DNA from: Cyclina sinensis
Lineage: Eukaryota; Mollusca; Bivalvia; Venerida; Veneridae
Assembly: GCA_012932295.1 (NCBI GenBank)
Contig: JAAONU010000004.1
Location: 10,664,630-10,728,629, forward strand
DNA length: 64,000 nucleotides
Reading direction: 5' to 3'
A program made the translations under genes and the position numbers. This document shows, piece by piece, positions 1 through 13,010 of the stretch. Under the pieces are notes generated by a model. That model was not told where the DNA came from and ran no database searches. It worked only from the letters and a program-made list of their open reading frames with translations. Positions within the stretch are counted from its first letter, which is position 1. The number at the start of each line of letters is the position of its first letter.

Positions 1-1115
1 GAATGAATGAATTTTGTGAAATCTGACTTGATGTCAGAAGTGCAGATCATATTAACTGAGAGACCACTGACATACAGTCAACTACGCAATTTATTTTAAT
101 ACATTATTAAACATTGCCTTCATTTCAAGAGTGAAAGATGAATGCATTTATTGAACACTGACTCGGTGTCCACAATGCATATTGAACGAATTGTGTGAGC
201 ACTGACTATGTGTCCACAATGTAGAGTGAGTAAAAAGAATAAGTAAACAGAAACAGATCATTACCAAATTTATGTTTTCTCATTTTTAAAGTGAATCTAG
301 TGATCACCGATTTCGTTTCCACAATGCAGTGTGCTCATGAGAGATTGTATTGATTGTATATTAAAATACAGATTAAGTGAATTTAGTGAACATTGACTTG
401 GTGTCCACAGTGTAGAATGAATGAATTTAGTGAAATCTGACTTGATGTCAGAAGTGCAGATCGTATTAACTGAGTGACCACTGACATACAGTCAACTACG
501 CAATTTATTTTAATACATTATTCGGCATTGACTTAATTTTAAGAGTGAAAGATGAATGCAGTTTTTGAACACTGACTCGGTGTCCACAATGCATATTGAA
601 CGAATTGAGTGAGCACTGACTATGTGTCCACAATGTAGAGTGAGTAAAAAGAATGAGTAAACGGGAACAGTTCATTTCCAAATTTATGTTTTCTCATTTT
701 TAAAGTGAATCTAGTGAACACCGATTTCGTGTCCATAATGCAGTGTGCTCATGAGAGATTGTATTGATTGTATATTAAAATGCACATAAAGTGAATTTAG
801 TGAACATTGACTTGGTGTCCACAGTGTAGAATGAATGAATTTAGTGAAATCTGACTTGATGTCAGAAGTGCAGATCGCATTAACTGAGAGACCACTGACA
901 TACAGTCAACTACGTACATTATTTTAATACATTATTAAACATTGCCTTAATTTCAAGAGTGAAAGATGAATGCATTTATTGAACACTAACTCGGTGTTCA
1001 CAATGCATATTGAACGAATTGAGTGAGCACTGACTATGTGTCCACAATATAGAGTGAGTCAAAAGAATGAGTAAACGGAAACAGTTCATTATCAAATTTA
1101 TGTTTTCTCATTTTT
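1..1115. repeat. 414 bp satellite, about 2.7 copies
   Basis: A block beginning 'gaatgaatgaattt' recurs at 1, 415 and 829, so the period is exactly 414 bp. The copies differ by scattered substitutions. The array stops mid-unit near 1115 and probably continues left of the window. Each unit is built from shorter related pieces around 'cactgact..gtgtccacaatg', seen about four times per unit at roughly 50-150 bp spacing, so the satellite probably arose from a shorter ancestral repeat. No coding potential is seen. Confidence 0.9.
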
Positions 1116-4100
1116 ATATCTGAAGTAATGCTAACTGGTTTGGGTCATTTATGTAGTTTTAATCATTACTATTACTTTTAAAGCATACTGGGTTTAAAAC
1201 AGTAAGCGATTTAACTGAACTAAATTCATAATTTCAGAAGTGTTATTTATATTTGGAAATTACATAATTATGAAAGGTTAAACAACTGCATTATGTTGTT
1301 TACCTGGAAATCTTTTTTAAATACTTTAACGTTAGGCAAAACTCGTTACCACTAACCTGGTCGCAAACGAAGCAAGATGGGGAACATCTTCCACATAAAA
1401 AACGGTCGTTCTAGAATTTATCTCATGTTTTGTGTCTGCGTGATATTAACAAGTTGTCCAAGAGATGGCTGATGCAATCCTGGTTCTTTCGTCAAATCAA
1501 ATGCTACAAGAATGATAAAAAACAAATAAACAAAGACAAAAAAGTAATAATATGCGTATGGCAAAGATGTGCTGTAAAGCCTTTTTTAGCTATTCATGTT
1601 GTATAACAAGACGCAGATTTAACCAAATCTTATATTTAAAATGCTTCCATGCAATAGAGAGTCAGTTTGGGAGGACAGAAATTAGCATTGTAAAGATGAA
1701 ATAACAAATATATTGTACAAAATATATGTGCCTTCCAGATATATTTGGGTACAGAAAACAGAAATACAATTCTTACACCATGACATGTTAATGTTTTTAC
1801 ACAAGATATGAACTACCTCTACATTATATTTTCTTTTCTTTTCACTATTTATCAATCAATAAAATTGTAAAATGAAATATGTTTAAAGTCCAAAATAATG
1901 AAGCCGTGAAAAAACATATTTAATCAGTACTTGTTTGAGGAGAGACAATTTTCTGTTTGAGGAAAGATAATGGACGTTCCTTTTGAGCATATCTTACAAA
2001 CCAGTATTTGACACCGTTGAAGCCAAAGAAATATGTGTAGTTGGCATTTTCGTCAGCTTTTAATAAGATAAAATTCCGCAATGAATTTTCTATTTCAAAT
2101 CACTTTTGTCGTAAACTCGACCTGCAAGATTTGAAGGTGATACAAAAATACTCCGTATAATATAAAAGTCTAGGATGCAGACACCTGATTTAAAACTTGG
2201 TGGCAAAGAAGAGAATATATTGTTTAAGATGGTCACCGTTCAAAATTTAATAAATGATCAAATACTTTAGGATAGGATGAGAACGTTTTCTTATGGCATT
2301 GTCATTTAATTAGTGATTAACTTAATTTTGTTCAGCAAAACAACTCAATTAAAAACTGCAACACACAACATCAAAATTAAGCATTCTGACCTAGCTCGTG
2401 CAACATGATAAAAATAGTGATGTGCATACACTAGAGAATATGTATTTGTTTATATTTTTTTATTGTTTACAAATAACACATATGACTAAAAACTTGTGGA
2501 GAGCTATTATTTTAATAGTGCATTTTCTTGATATTTTGCTCTACACATGGTACTTAAATTATGTTATAAATTCATATACATATAGATAACATCGTTGATA
2601 TATTTCTCTCATATATCGTCTGGATTATTTTATCCCAAAATGAACTGCCGCGCCTTCTCCCCTAGTTTTATTCTTCTCTGCGTACACTGAGCCTGTCATA
2701 AGTTTTTTTTCTTTTATGTATGTCAATATCCTATTCAAAGGCACCCCTTCAGCTTCAAATGATTAGATAGATAAATGAACACTTATGTGTAAGAGTCTCG
2801 CGTTGAATCAAGCAACTTCAACATTGTTATAAAATGTCCATAGAATAAGAGTGATATATGCAATACAATCATTTTAATTGTTTCACTATAAATAAAAGGC
2901 CAGTCACTTGACTTTTACCTCTGATACATGCATAATAACATACATAAATCTTTTCTCACTATATTTTTTACTTAAGAAATACTGAAAAGGGTGAGCTATC
3001 TTGGTCATTTTATTATTCACATCGTGCAAATATAGATTTCTTTTTTTTCACAATGAGAGAGATATAGCTTATCTTACAGCCCTTCTGCAAAATCAAACCT
3101 AGTTTCGTAAATATCGTCAGTGAGCGCGGTTCTTGAAAATACAGAAACTGAATCACTTTTTGTTGAGAACAATATCCCATATTCACTCAAAACAAACATC
3201 AAATATCCTTATATTTTTTACAAATATACATTGATAGAAAGAGAAAATATCAAGAAAAACTAACTGTTCAAATAATTACTGTTACGTAACTGTTTGGTCT
3301 ATTCTAAGGATAGTAACTTTTGAGCTTCTTAGACATACCAGCTAAGTTATTTTTGTTGTGTCGGCATTTTGGTGTACGCCTGAAAACGTGATATATGTTC
3401 ATAAAAAATTAACAAACTTTAAATTGAAAAAATCCGGATTAATGCTATAAAATAACTATGCTTCTACCGTCTGCAGTTCGACAATTTGTCGGGTCAGTGC
3501 CTTTTATTCTTACGTCACACCCGTCAGCACTATGTAAACTGAATGATGATTTAAAGGGGCTGGCCTCCAGATGACAAAAAAAAGAAAGTTTTCTTGTATT
3601 ATAAATTTCTTGTAATATTTATGACTAATGCTTAAAAACTAACTAACTGACAAGAAATAAGTCAGATAATCACATTATAAATAATTTTATTGATCTTTTT
3701 CCTTTCATAGTGCTATACCGTAACGCGACGGTATAACTATATCGTATAAGATTTTAAGTAAATATCTGTAATGGCACTAACGGCGATAGTGGTGACAGTA
3801 AAAGCGTTGGAAACATTTTGTTAACATGAGGGTCCAGAGTTCAAATCAAGCTGGAGCGAATATATTTTTTTGTTCCTTTTTTTTACTTTTATAATCAGTT
3901 TTGAAGTAAAATATCATGTTGTTATAATCTCACGGCATCTAAATATTTAATTTATGTAAACAACAATAATAATAATTTATGTCAAATCCGGAGTACAGCC
4001 TCTTTAAGAGTAGGAAGGAGATTGAAAACATTTAATATTTGCAGTCTCTGTTATAAATATTTGTTTTATTTGAATGAAAACAGTCTTATCTTTATATAAT

Positions 4101-5149
4101 ATAATAATTATCTAATTAGTTTGCATGTTAAAAAAAGCTGTAAGAACGAGATGATAATATTCAGTTATAAATTAAAGTGAATACAACGTTAACACGTTTA
4201 TTTTACGTATTGAACCTATTATTTCGATCTGCTGTTAGAGAAATTTGTCATTTAGAATAATAAAATGATAATAATTCATAGCTTATTACCTTCCGAAAAG
4301 ACAGTAAGGGTTTGTTATTTGATAAAGTTCTCCTTAACAAACTCTTGTGCAAGCAATGCCTCGAAATAAATAGGAAACTTGCAATTACAAATACCATATT
4401 TTATAGTCTTTTTATTTAACACTATAGCTCAATGTTACAAACTTTAACGGAAAACAACATGTAAACTACCAGACTGATTCATCTTAACTGCGATGTATTC
4501 TATTTTTAATCTGAAAAAAGAAAGAAAACCCTATTCAAGTTACGAGCTGAGTTATATTAAAACTAAATGTGATAAAAACTGTCAAGATATTAATCTTTAT
4601 ACAGTAATGAATCCATGAAGAATTGTTTAACAAATTCAGGTTTGGTATCTATTAATAATAGTAAAAATATTAAATAAGAAAAAAAAGTAATTAAAATATT
4701 TACCTTGTCCAGTGTTATAATCTGCAGGTAAAATTTCAAGAATGCATTCATTTTTCTCTCTATAATTTGTTGATGGCTTTTCACAATAAATTAGGGGTCA
4801 AATAGGGTTTATAAAGAAAATAATGGCAGGCATTATCAGCAATTACTGCAAAATGCCCTTGAGACTGCCTCTGCAGATAAATATGCTCCACTGTGGTGTC
4901 AAATTACCGCACGGATCTTAGTGTGAGCCAGATGTAAAATCTACTCATCTAATGCTATGATCAATGTGTGCGTTTCACTGGTCCATAACGTAGGTTAGTA
5001 GTTCCTGGTTTAAAGGGTAGATAACCCCTTTTTGACTTGTCTGGAGGTGTGATCTTTGTGGACACCATGTTCCAGTGTCCACAGCGCAAAATGTGTCCAC
5101 ATCGAAGGTTGAAATCGCACACTTGTGTCCATAACGATAGGAATCTGAG

Positions 5150-5150
<1 letters not shown>
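1116..5150. other. Unique AT-rich non-coding DNA
   Basis: I see no credible exon, RNA gene or mobile element here. The open frames are under 70 codons with no recognisable motif. Runs of A or T are common. Confidence 0.5.
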
Positions 5151-5190
<40 letters not shown>

Positions 5191-5231
5191 GCACGCACGC
5201 ACGCACGCACGCACACACACACGCATGCACA
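5151..5231. repeat. CA dinucleotide microsatellite with GCAC core
   Basis: An uninterrupted CA run passes into several GCAC tetramers and returns to CA, followed by a short ACAA-rich tail. Open frames cross it on both strands (Thr-His on one, Cys-Val on the other) and come only from the repeat. Confidence 0.95.
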
Positions 5232-6750
5232 AACAAACAAACAACAACAACAACTAAAAAAGCAAGAACAAAAAACATACAAAACACCCGGTCATTTCGA
5301 GAAGTTAGTAATGGGGTAACACCTAAAGTTCATAGCGCAGGTAGAGTCGTAACTTGTCAACATGGATCTCGTTAGTCATGCAGACTCTTCGATCCAAATC
5401 CAAATCCAAATCCTAATTGGTATAAATGCCATTTAAGTATTTTTTCTTCCCTTTTCTTCAAATTCTAAACTGTAAACGAATTGCGAATGAGAATGCAGAC
5501 GTCTTTAAAAAACAAAAAGAAAAAAAAAACAGAATCATTGTCTAAAGGGAGTTTAGGAGTACTTTTCTTTATAAAGAAATTGGAACATTAATTATGATGA
5601 CTTGAGCATAAATAAGTTTTGTCATTAACTAAGAGGATTGAGATATTCTGCGTTCTCTGTAAGTCATTGCATACCACATGTTTTGTCTTACAAATCCATG
5701 GAATGTGAATACCAGCATATGAAGTAGATTTGTTCTGCACCTACTGGCCTGTCCACGTGTATATAACAGATTGTTTTGATAACATAGCATTAGATTCGCT
5801 ACCGACGTGATAATCAAGTAAGTCTAGAAATAACACGACTGAAAATATAAGTCGTCCTTTTCTTTCTCTCTTTTGCCAAATTTAAATTATTTTTTCTCCA
5901 TTTTTTGCAGGAAAGGGCAGGTAACTCTGCCCCCTAAAAGTTCAGAAAAAAAAAAAGATTTTTTTTCGTAAGATTTAAATTGATTGACCATCGGGCAGGT
6001 ATTCCGTTAAAATTTGTATTTCTTTAACTTTAAATATTGATCACATGGTCAAGAATTTTCAAATACATGTATCTGATAGTTATCAATGAGTAGGCGTTTC
6101 TTGTTAACATATATCATTCTCAAATGTTATTCTATTAAACTTCTTGTTTCCAGTAACTTAGACTGGTTTCAGACCCAGAAATTCATGCTATTCCTTAGTG
6201 ATGTTAAGCTAAATGACTATTAAGTGCCTTTCTAACTACAGATTTATCTTCTCTTGGCTGGAATTACCAGCAGAGGAAAAATGTTGCTATTAGAGAGGTA
6301 AAAACATTTTATGTATCAATGAAATAACACAAAAAGAAAAGGATCATATAGCCTCGAGCCAATCTACCAGTAACCCGACCGAATCAAATACTTCTTGCTG
6401 ACCCTAAATCACCTCCCCATCCCGATCTTTTTCTTTAACTTTGCAGATTTCCTTTCCAAATGTTTTCCATCTTTGCGGTATTTGAAGATGTGTCCTGTTT
6501 GATCGCAAAGGACATAAAAACCTCTCTATTTTATTTTTTTAATCATTACTGGAGACGAAGAATTTTCGTCGATCTTTTATTCATTCTCATTTATTTTGCT
6601 TGGATGTTTTGACTTCAACTCCACCCCTAAGTTCAAAATGTTTGCATCATCACACTTTTTATTGCGTAAACATTTAACTGGTGATGTAACAATAATCGAT
6701 TTAAATCAAATTATCGTTGGCGCGGCACCCATGTACAAAATAACATGACC
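5232..6750. other. Non-coding DNA without recognisable features
   Basis: AT-rich sequence with homopolymer runs, for example near 5515 and 5945. A short direct repeat 'atccaaatcc' lies near 5390-5412. No gene can be supported. Confidence 0.45.
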
Positions 6751-6754
6751 CATA

Positions 6755-7462
6755 TACTTAAAGAATAAAAATGTCATTTAGAAAAACATTATGACAGAGT
6801 TTCATGATGATTGGGTGGAAAATGTGTATTTACAAGTTTTTTAGGATTTGACCTGGTGACCTAGTTTTTGATCCAACATGGCATATACGAAAAGAACCTG
6901 CAAGTCATCATATTCCAACAAAGTTTCATGACGATTGGATGGAAAATGTGGTGTTCACAAAATTTCTTCTATGATTTGACCTGGTTACCTAGTTTTTGAT
7001 CCAACATGACCCATATCAAGCCAAACATTCTGATAAGTTTACTTGATATCTAGTTAGAAAATGTAGCATCTAGAGAGTCAAAATACTTTTTCCGGTATCA
7101 GATCTGGTAACCTAGTTTTTGACCCCAAATGACGAATACGCAAAAAGAGTTTAGAAACTTTCAAAGCAAATAATCTGACTAATTTTCAAGATATTACATG
7201 GATTTTGTGGCCTTTACAATGTTCACAAGAAATGTGGCTAAAATCAGCTAGCCATTCCAAGGGTCATAACTCAAAGACCCATAGTGCGATATGGCTGGTT
7301 TTCAATCTGAGATTTTATTGATATATCAGTTGTATGCAGGTTTGGTCGAAATCACATAAAATATGGTAACTATCGTGTTCACAAGAAATTGTAATCGGAC
7401 GGACGACGGACAAAGTGTGAGCAAAAAGGCTCACCTTGTCACTTTGTGACAGGTGAGATAAA
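6755..7462 (+). repeat. Dispersed repeat with internal direct repeats and a 3' hairpin
   Basis: The core 'gacctggt.acctagtttt' recurs at about 6849, 6978 and 7105, alternating with 'gtttcatgatgattgg'-type segments, so the element contains diverged subunits of about 130 bp. It ends with a perfect-armed hairpin at 7430-7457 and the words 'aggtgagataaaaag'. A fragment of the same family lies in opposite orientation at 12845-13010. The words resemble a repeat I recall as common in bivalve genomes; class unknown. No transposase frame is present. Confidence 0.7.
7430..7457. other. Terminal hairpin of the dispersed repeat
   Basis: The arms 'ctcacct' and 'aggtgag' continue inward through 'gtca'/'tgac' around a short loop. 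It sits at the 3' edge of the repeat. A terminal hairpin is a feature of Helitron 3' ends, but I see no CTRR end that settles the class. Confidence 0.55.
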
Positions 7463-7596
7463 AAGTTTTAAGAACATGCAATGCGTGACAGTTCCGTCTT
7501 TTGGTACTTTCTCACTTGTTATAATAAGTCGTTTTAATAAAACTGTCCTGTGACCATTTCTGCCCGTCTTCAATTACTCACTCTCCTTTTTGCTTC

Positions 7597-7644
<48 letters not shown>

Positions 7645-7662
7645 TAATAATAATAATAATAA
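7597..7662. repeat. ATA trinucleotide microsatellite
   Basis: A run of ATA/AAT triplets with one interruption near 7641. Confidence 0.95.
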
Positions 7663-8188
7663 ACCCACGTATTTTGATACATTTTCACAAATTGTTTCGA
7701 TTTTCACGAAGTAGCAGTCTTACTGAATACCCCTCGAATTTATAGAATAGACAGTATACATAGAATTTTGGCGAAAAAATTGATGCACAATTATTTCAAT
7801 CACAAATATTTCCAACTCGAAAAGTGAAATTCTCTACATCTGAGATATTTTCAAGTTTTGAACTAAAATACTTTTTATATTTCAGAGAAACGAAGAAATT
7901 AATCATATTGATTTAGACTGACAAAGTCTTACGCAGTTGTTCATAGTTCCAGATAAGAACTGACATCTTAATATTCTGCTATCGTGAATACGTTTTCACA
8001 CGACACACATTTTTGATAATAAATGCAATAACTTATTTTTAATTTCGTTCATTTCTTAAGTATATTGCACTTTCAGTGATCGTGTTAAACTGAAGTTGAT
8101 AGCATTTACAGAATGGAGTATAATATTTTCTTAACATGCTATATAAAATATTAAACTATTTTATTTCTTTAATTCACGCGTATGTGAA
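7663..8188. other. Non-coding spacer
   Basis: AT-rich DNA between the ATA microsatellite and the 22 bp array. No gene or repeat is recognised. Confidence 0.45.
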
Positions 8189-9495
8189 AAATGCGTCCAA
8201 CTGTATCAAACTATATACCATAATTCGTTCAACTATATACCGTAATGCGTCCAACTATAAATCGTAATACGTCCAACAATATACCGTAATGCGTCCAACT
8301 ATATACCGTAATACGTCCAACTATATACCGAAATACGTCCAACTATATCCGTAATGCATTCAACTATATACCGTAATGCGTCTTACTATATACCGTAATG
8401 TGTCCAACTATATACCGTTATGCGTCTTTCTAAATACCGTAATGCGTCCAACTATATACCGTTATGCATTCAACAATACCTAATGCGTCCTGCTATATAC
8501 CATAATACGTCCATTTCTTTACCGTAATGCATCCAACTATTTACTGTAATGCAAATAACCGTATACTGTTACAATATACAGTTGGACGCATTACAGTATA
8601 AAGTTGGATGCACTACAGTATACAGTTGACGCATTACAGTTTACAGTTGGATGCATTACAATATACAGTTGGACGCATTACGCTATACAGTTGGACGCAT
8701 TACAGTATACAGTTTGACGCATTAGACTTTACAGTTGGATGGATTACTATATGCTGTAATGCATCCAACTATATACCGTAATGCATCCAACTATATACAA
8801 TATACTGTAAAGCACTAAACTTTATAGCGTAATGCATCCATCTATATACCGTAATGCGTCCAACTATATGCCGTAATGCACCCAACTATATACTGTAATG
8901 CGTACAACAGTATAATGTAATGCGTCCAACTATTAGCCGTAATGCGTCGAACTATATACCGTAATGCATCCAACTATTAACCGTAATGCATCCAACTATA
9001 TGCCGTAATGCATCCAACTATATACTGTAATGCGTACAACTGTATAATGTAATGCATCCAACTGTATACCGTAATGCGTCCAACTATATACCGTAATGAA
9101 CCAAACTATATGCCGTAATGCATCCAATTATATACCGTAATGGATCACACTATATAGTGCAATGCGTACAATTGTATAATGTAATGCGTCCAACTATATA
9201 CCGTAATGCGTCCAATGATATGCCGTAATGCACCCAACTATATGCCGTAATGCATCCAATTATATACTGTAATGTGTACAACTGTATTATGTAATGCACA
9301 CACTATATACCGTAATGTATCCAACTGTTTATCGTAATGCATCACACTATATACCGTAATGCGTCCAACTATATACCGTAATGCATCACACTATATACTG
9401 TAATGCATCACACTATATATCGTAATCCATCCAATTATATATCGTAATGCGTCCAACTATATACGTAATTCATCACACTATATATCGTAATTACT
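8189..9495. repeat. 22 bp minisatellite array with inverted segment
   Basis: The consensus unit is 22 bp, with the halves 'gcgtccaacta' and 'tataccgtaat'. About 55-60 diverged units run over 1.3 kb, with common variants 'gcatccaac', 'catcacac' and 'gtacaactgt'. Units between about 8572 and 8742 lie in the opposite orientation ('acagttggacgcatta'). Longer variants such as 'ccaactatatactgtaat' group in subregions, which suggests local spreading. There is no open frame of interest. Confidence 0.92.
8572..8742 (-). repeat. Inverted block inside the 22 bp minisatellite
   Basis: About eight consecutive units read as the reverse complement of the flanking units. The left junction is near 'gtatactgttacaatatacag' at 8563-8585 and the right junction near 'ggattactatatgctgtaat'. 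Both junctions form inverted repeats with the flanking units, so the array can fold into a large hairpin. Confidence 0.85.
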
Positions 9496-11340
9496 TTATA
9501 ACGTAACTATGTATTCACTTTAGTCATTTACTTGTAAAAATTCAGTTCGTTACAATTTTAGGTGAGAATTCTTTTAATAACGTGTTTTGATAGAATCAGC
9601 ATTTTAATATGATCACAAGCAAACAAAGAGAGTTAAGAAAATAAGTCAATTTTAACGAGATAACGAAAACCAATAAAAGAGTGTAAGAATATTAACTGTT
9701 AGTTAATGTTTCCTATTTCTGTGTAATGATTTTTGTTATCAATAGTTTAAATTATTAGGAGGCACATGTTTATTTAACTAGCATTGTAAGTTTCATAAAG
9801 CGTATTGAGACATATGCTTCTAGACGTTTACAGTACTAGTATTTCAATATGTTTCCGCTTTTTATTTCACAAAACAGCACTGTGTCAGGTTTCTCAGAAG
9901 GAAATAAAGCATCAACATTTTATGTTCCTTTTCTGTTTGTAATCGCAGAGCCAAAACGTAACAAGTTAAGGGAAACATTTGAAAATTAAAATATTTAACT
10001 GTAGGTAGGAAATTTAATCTTGCGTTTCGTGATAATGCCAACTGGTATAATTTGCTCAGTCAGTTTCCATCAATTAATGATGATGATGATGATGATGATT
10101 CTTATTATGATTATCCTTCTTCGTCTTCTTCTTCTTATTATTATTATCATTATTATAATTATAACCATTCGGAACACCTCGGCGACTTCAATATGTCACC
10201 TCGGAAATAATGTGGTAGGCGCCATATTGGACTATTTTATCATACAGGTGGTGTCTGCTAAACTGAAAACCTTTCTTGATGCCTCACCCTGTTTATACTT
10301 TAAACTAACATTTATTTTCATTTTTTCCTTATTCATAAGGCAAACACTGCTTGAGTTCTGCCATGTTTGTTTATATTTTCATTTAAGCCGGGGCTAATTA
10401 CCATTTGGTGTATTCATACACTTACATACGAGGTCTTTATACGAAGTTGTCGGAAAAGGCCGAGTTGTTACGATTGTAATTATAACGTAATCAGACATTC
10501 CTAAAATGACAGTTAACGAAGAACAGAAATCATACAGTTTTATCTTGTATTTCTGATAAAAAAAATATAATTGGTATTCTGTATGAAAAACAGGGGCTTG
10601 CCGTTGAAAAATGGTATACGTTGAGAACAAATGCCTGCTTATTTCTGTCGTTTATGTCTTCATAAACGGTCAACCCATCATTTATATATGATATTTATAA
10701 CTCCTTTAATGCATTAGTGTTATAATAATTTTATGAAAATTCATAGAAAATCCTTATATCCCCTAACTTAGTTCAAAATGTGGTATGCTAAAATAGAAGT
10801 ATTGGTATAGCCCTGCCTAAGAAACAAACTTAAACTACAGTGCTAACAGACAGACAGATACAACTGACCCTAAACGGACACAATCTGCAGACTAGATTTT
10901 ATTCTCTCAGACAAATAATTCAGCTAAAAAAGTAAGCGAAACTCTACAATATTGCAAGAGTTGGGAAGCAGGTGGCCTGCTTAATTAATGTTATATTTAT
11001 TATTGTCTGGAACAGTGTACAATTCTTAAAATTATAACGAAATTAATGATTTTTTTTTCTTTTTAGAAAAGGAAGACGACAGCTCCACATTCGGCTCGAG
11101 ATTCAGGAATCAAATCAAAATGTAAAAAGAAAATGTCGAGTTGAATGTTAAGCCAGACCCAGTTCGGCCCCACATTTACGAAGGAAAAGTGGAACAAAAG
11201 AATGTCGAGCTGAATGTTGAATGCTGATCTCAGAGTCAACTATACGAACTTAAAATTTTGATATTACTTCACCAGGCTTCACTTTTGTATAAAGTCGATT
11301 CTCTGTCTATTTGAATTTATTTATCGACGGTACCGGTTGC
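9496..11340. other. Non-coding DNA with a GAT/ATT-rich tract
   Basis: At 10077-10165 a GAT triplet run passes into CTT and ATT triplets. It sits inside a 125-codon open frame whose residues (Met and Ile runs) come from the triplets, so I do not call it a gene. The rest is AT-rich and unremarkable. Confidence 0.5.
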
Positions 11341-11343
11341 CCA

Positions 11344-11580
11344 TATGACCGAAGCCCCCTGCATAGATTAGTTATTTTATGTTGTGGGGGATAGTGCAAA
11401 ATAAGAAAGCATCCCGTTCCAGAGAAGCCCTGGTTCTTTTGCATGCTCAGTGTACAGCACTGATACATAACGTCTCATCCGAAAGACAATTAGTATTGTT
11501 AGTGGAGGAGCGGAGATTCGATCTCGGGATCCCTGGGTTACAAGTCCAGCGCGTTACAGCGCGATCCGCTCCTATATATA
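11344..11580. repeat. Dispersed repeat with tRNA-like end, copy 1
   Basis: This 235 bp stretch shares its left part with a second copy beginning at 54433: both hold 'ccgaagc.ccctgca', a gatagt word, 'ccctggttctt' and 'catgctca' in the same order and spacing. The right end here, on the minus strand, carries a tRNA-Thr-like cloverleaf (separate entry). A 90-codon open frame crosses the repeat and is not considered coding. Interpretation: a composite SINE-like element. Confidence 0.65.
11505..11574 (-). pseudogene. tRNA-Thr(UGU)-like sequence, probably SINE-derived
   Basis: Read on the minus strand, a perfect 7 bp acceptor stem can form (GGAGCGG with CCGCTCC). A D-like arm CGCG/CGCG follows, then an anticodon arm whose 7-nt loop is CTTGTAA or TTGTAAC by stem register; either reads anticodon TGT. 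A GAGA/TCTC T stem completes it. The T loop is one or two bases short and the box B word is altered (GATCGAATC), so a functional tRNA is unlikely. Its position at the end of a dispersed repeat points to a SINE head or tail. Confidence 0.5.
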
Positions 11581-12844
11581 AAGTCGAAGGCTCTTTCAAG
11601 AGACTTTATAGCAGAAGAATACCGCAATCACGTGACCTTTTGTCCCAATAAGAATGCACATGAATAATTGCTAAATCTGTTATTCTGCTGTACAAAATAT
11701 ATCTCCGAAATTCTAAGTGGTGACGAAAAGTACACAATTCTGGTTCATTCTACAAAAAGTACGTATTGCCTTATAAATCATGCGAAACAATCATCACTTT
11801 AGTAAACAAGTGTATGTGGTAATTCAAGTTAACCAAAGTTCCTTAGTTCCTCAAATGGTATAACGAATTGTCATTGAGTTATAATGACATAATTGGCATA
11901 ACGATAATATCTTTTTAAAGGCGAGACATGAAGACAGACGAATAATATAAAGAAACAAACGAAACGCAGCTTTTCTACTTCATTTGCCAATGTGGTTCAA
12001 AACATTTATCGACAAAATGTATGCATTATTTACTTTTTTATTTTATGCACAAAATAGCTTAAACAATCTCTCTCTCATACAAACACACGCACACAAGTAC
12101 ATACACGCACGAACGCCCATGCGCAAACAAACAAAAACACAAAAGTAAGTGAATATAATTAACCAGACAAACGTGTTTAATTTCACTGCTCAGTCAGCAT
12201 TTTGATATAAATGTAAACATAGGTTTAACAGGCTGTAGGCTGACAGGTTTCCTGTTTCAGACACCCATACCATGATAACAAAAATATTTCTTTCTTGTAC
12301 ATTATTGTAATTTAACTTTACTTTTGTGTCACTATTAGAGCAGCAGGCTCAGTTATAAATTAATACACACAATTTTAAAGTACAAAAATGGCTCAAACAG
12401 TTTTAACGAAATGTACATTGCCCACTAGCCATCTTAGCGTAAAACTTTCAGCGACATCGAAATTCAAAGAATACAGCATGGGTAATTTTTTTTGGACAGC
12501 AAATACGTTAAATTCAGTGTTGTAAAATCGGACTGAAATAAAAATCGATTATTGAATCGAATTGGAGAGAGCATTTCGATTTACTGTCGAAATGTTATAA
12601 ACATAGAGAAACTGGAAACACTTTCAGAGGTCTTGTACACATACACCCTTATGGGCCACTATTATCACAACAATTCTGTTTGGATGCATGATAGAATAAA
12701 TTAAATAGTCCTGAATCACTTATTTATCCAGTTATTTAATTCATTTACAAAGCTCAATCAACTTCTGTTAAAACAGATTCCCCCAAAGAGTTACTTCCCT
12801 TGCAATCTGGCCTCGGAAATGAAAATCGATTGTCGCTGACATAG
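11581..12844. other. Non-coding spacer
   Basis: AT-rich DNA with an imperfect CA/CG-containing simple tract at 12068-12150. No gene is recognised. Confidence 0.45.
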
Positions 12845-13010
12845 TACTAATGGGTAACTTCAAAACCTAGGTCACTAGGTCAAATTCTAGAGAAACTTTT
12901 TCTCTTGAGGCCACATTTTCTACCCAATCATCATGAAACTTTGTCAGAATATTTCACTCGATGATCAGGTTAGCGATATAGGGTCATTTTGGCCCTCTTG
13001 TTATTTTTGT
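12845..13010 (-). repeat. Inverted fragment of the 6755-7462 repeat family
   Basis: On the minus strand this reads 'gtttcatgatgattgggt', then 'gaaaatgtgg', then 'gacctagtgacctag', the same order as at 6785-6870. It also holds 'agggccaaaatgaccc' at the left edge of that strand. The fragment is diverged and truncated. Confidence 0.7.

Noticed and set aside
4961..5375. Several overlapping frames of 90-112 codons
   Set aside because: All run through the CA/GCAC microsatellite; residues are Cys-Val or Thr-His simple repeats.
10020..10397. 125-codon plus-strand frame
   Set aside because: Its N-terminal part is Met/Ile/Leu encoded by GAT/ATT triplets and the rest has no family signature.
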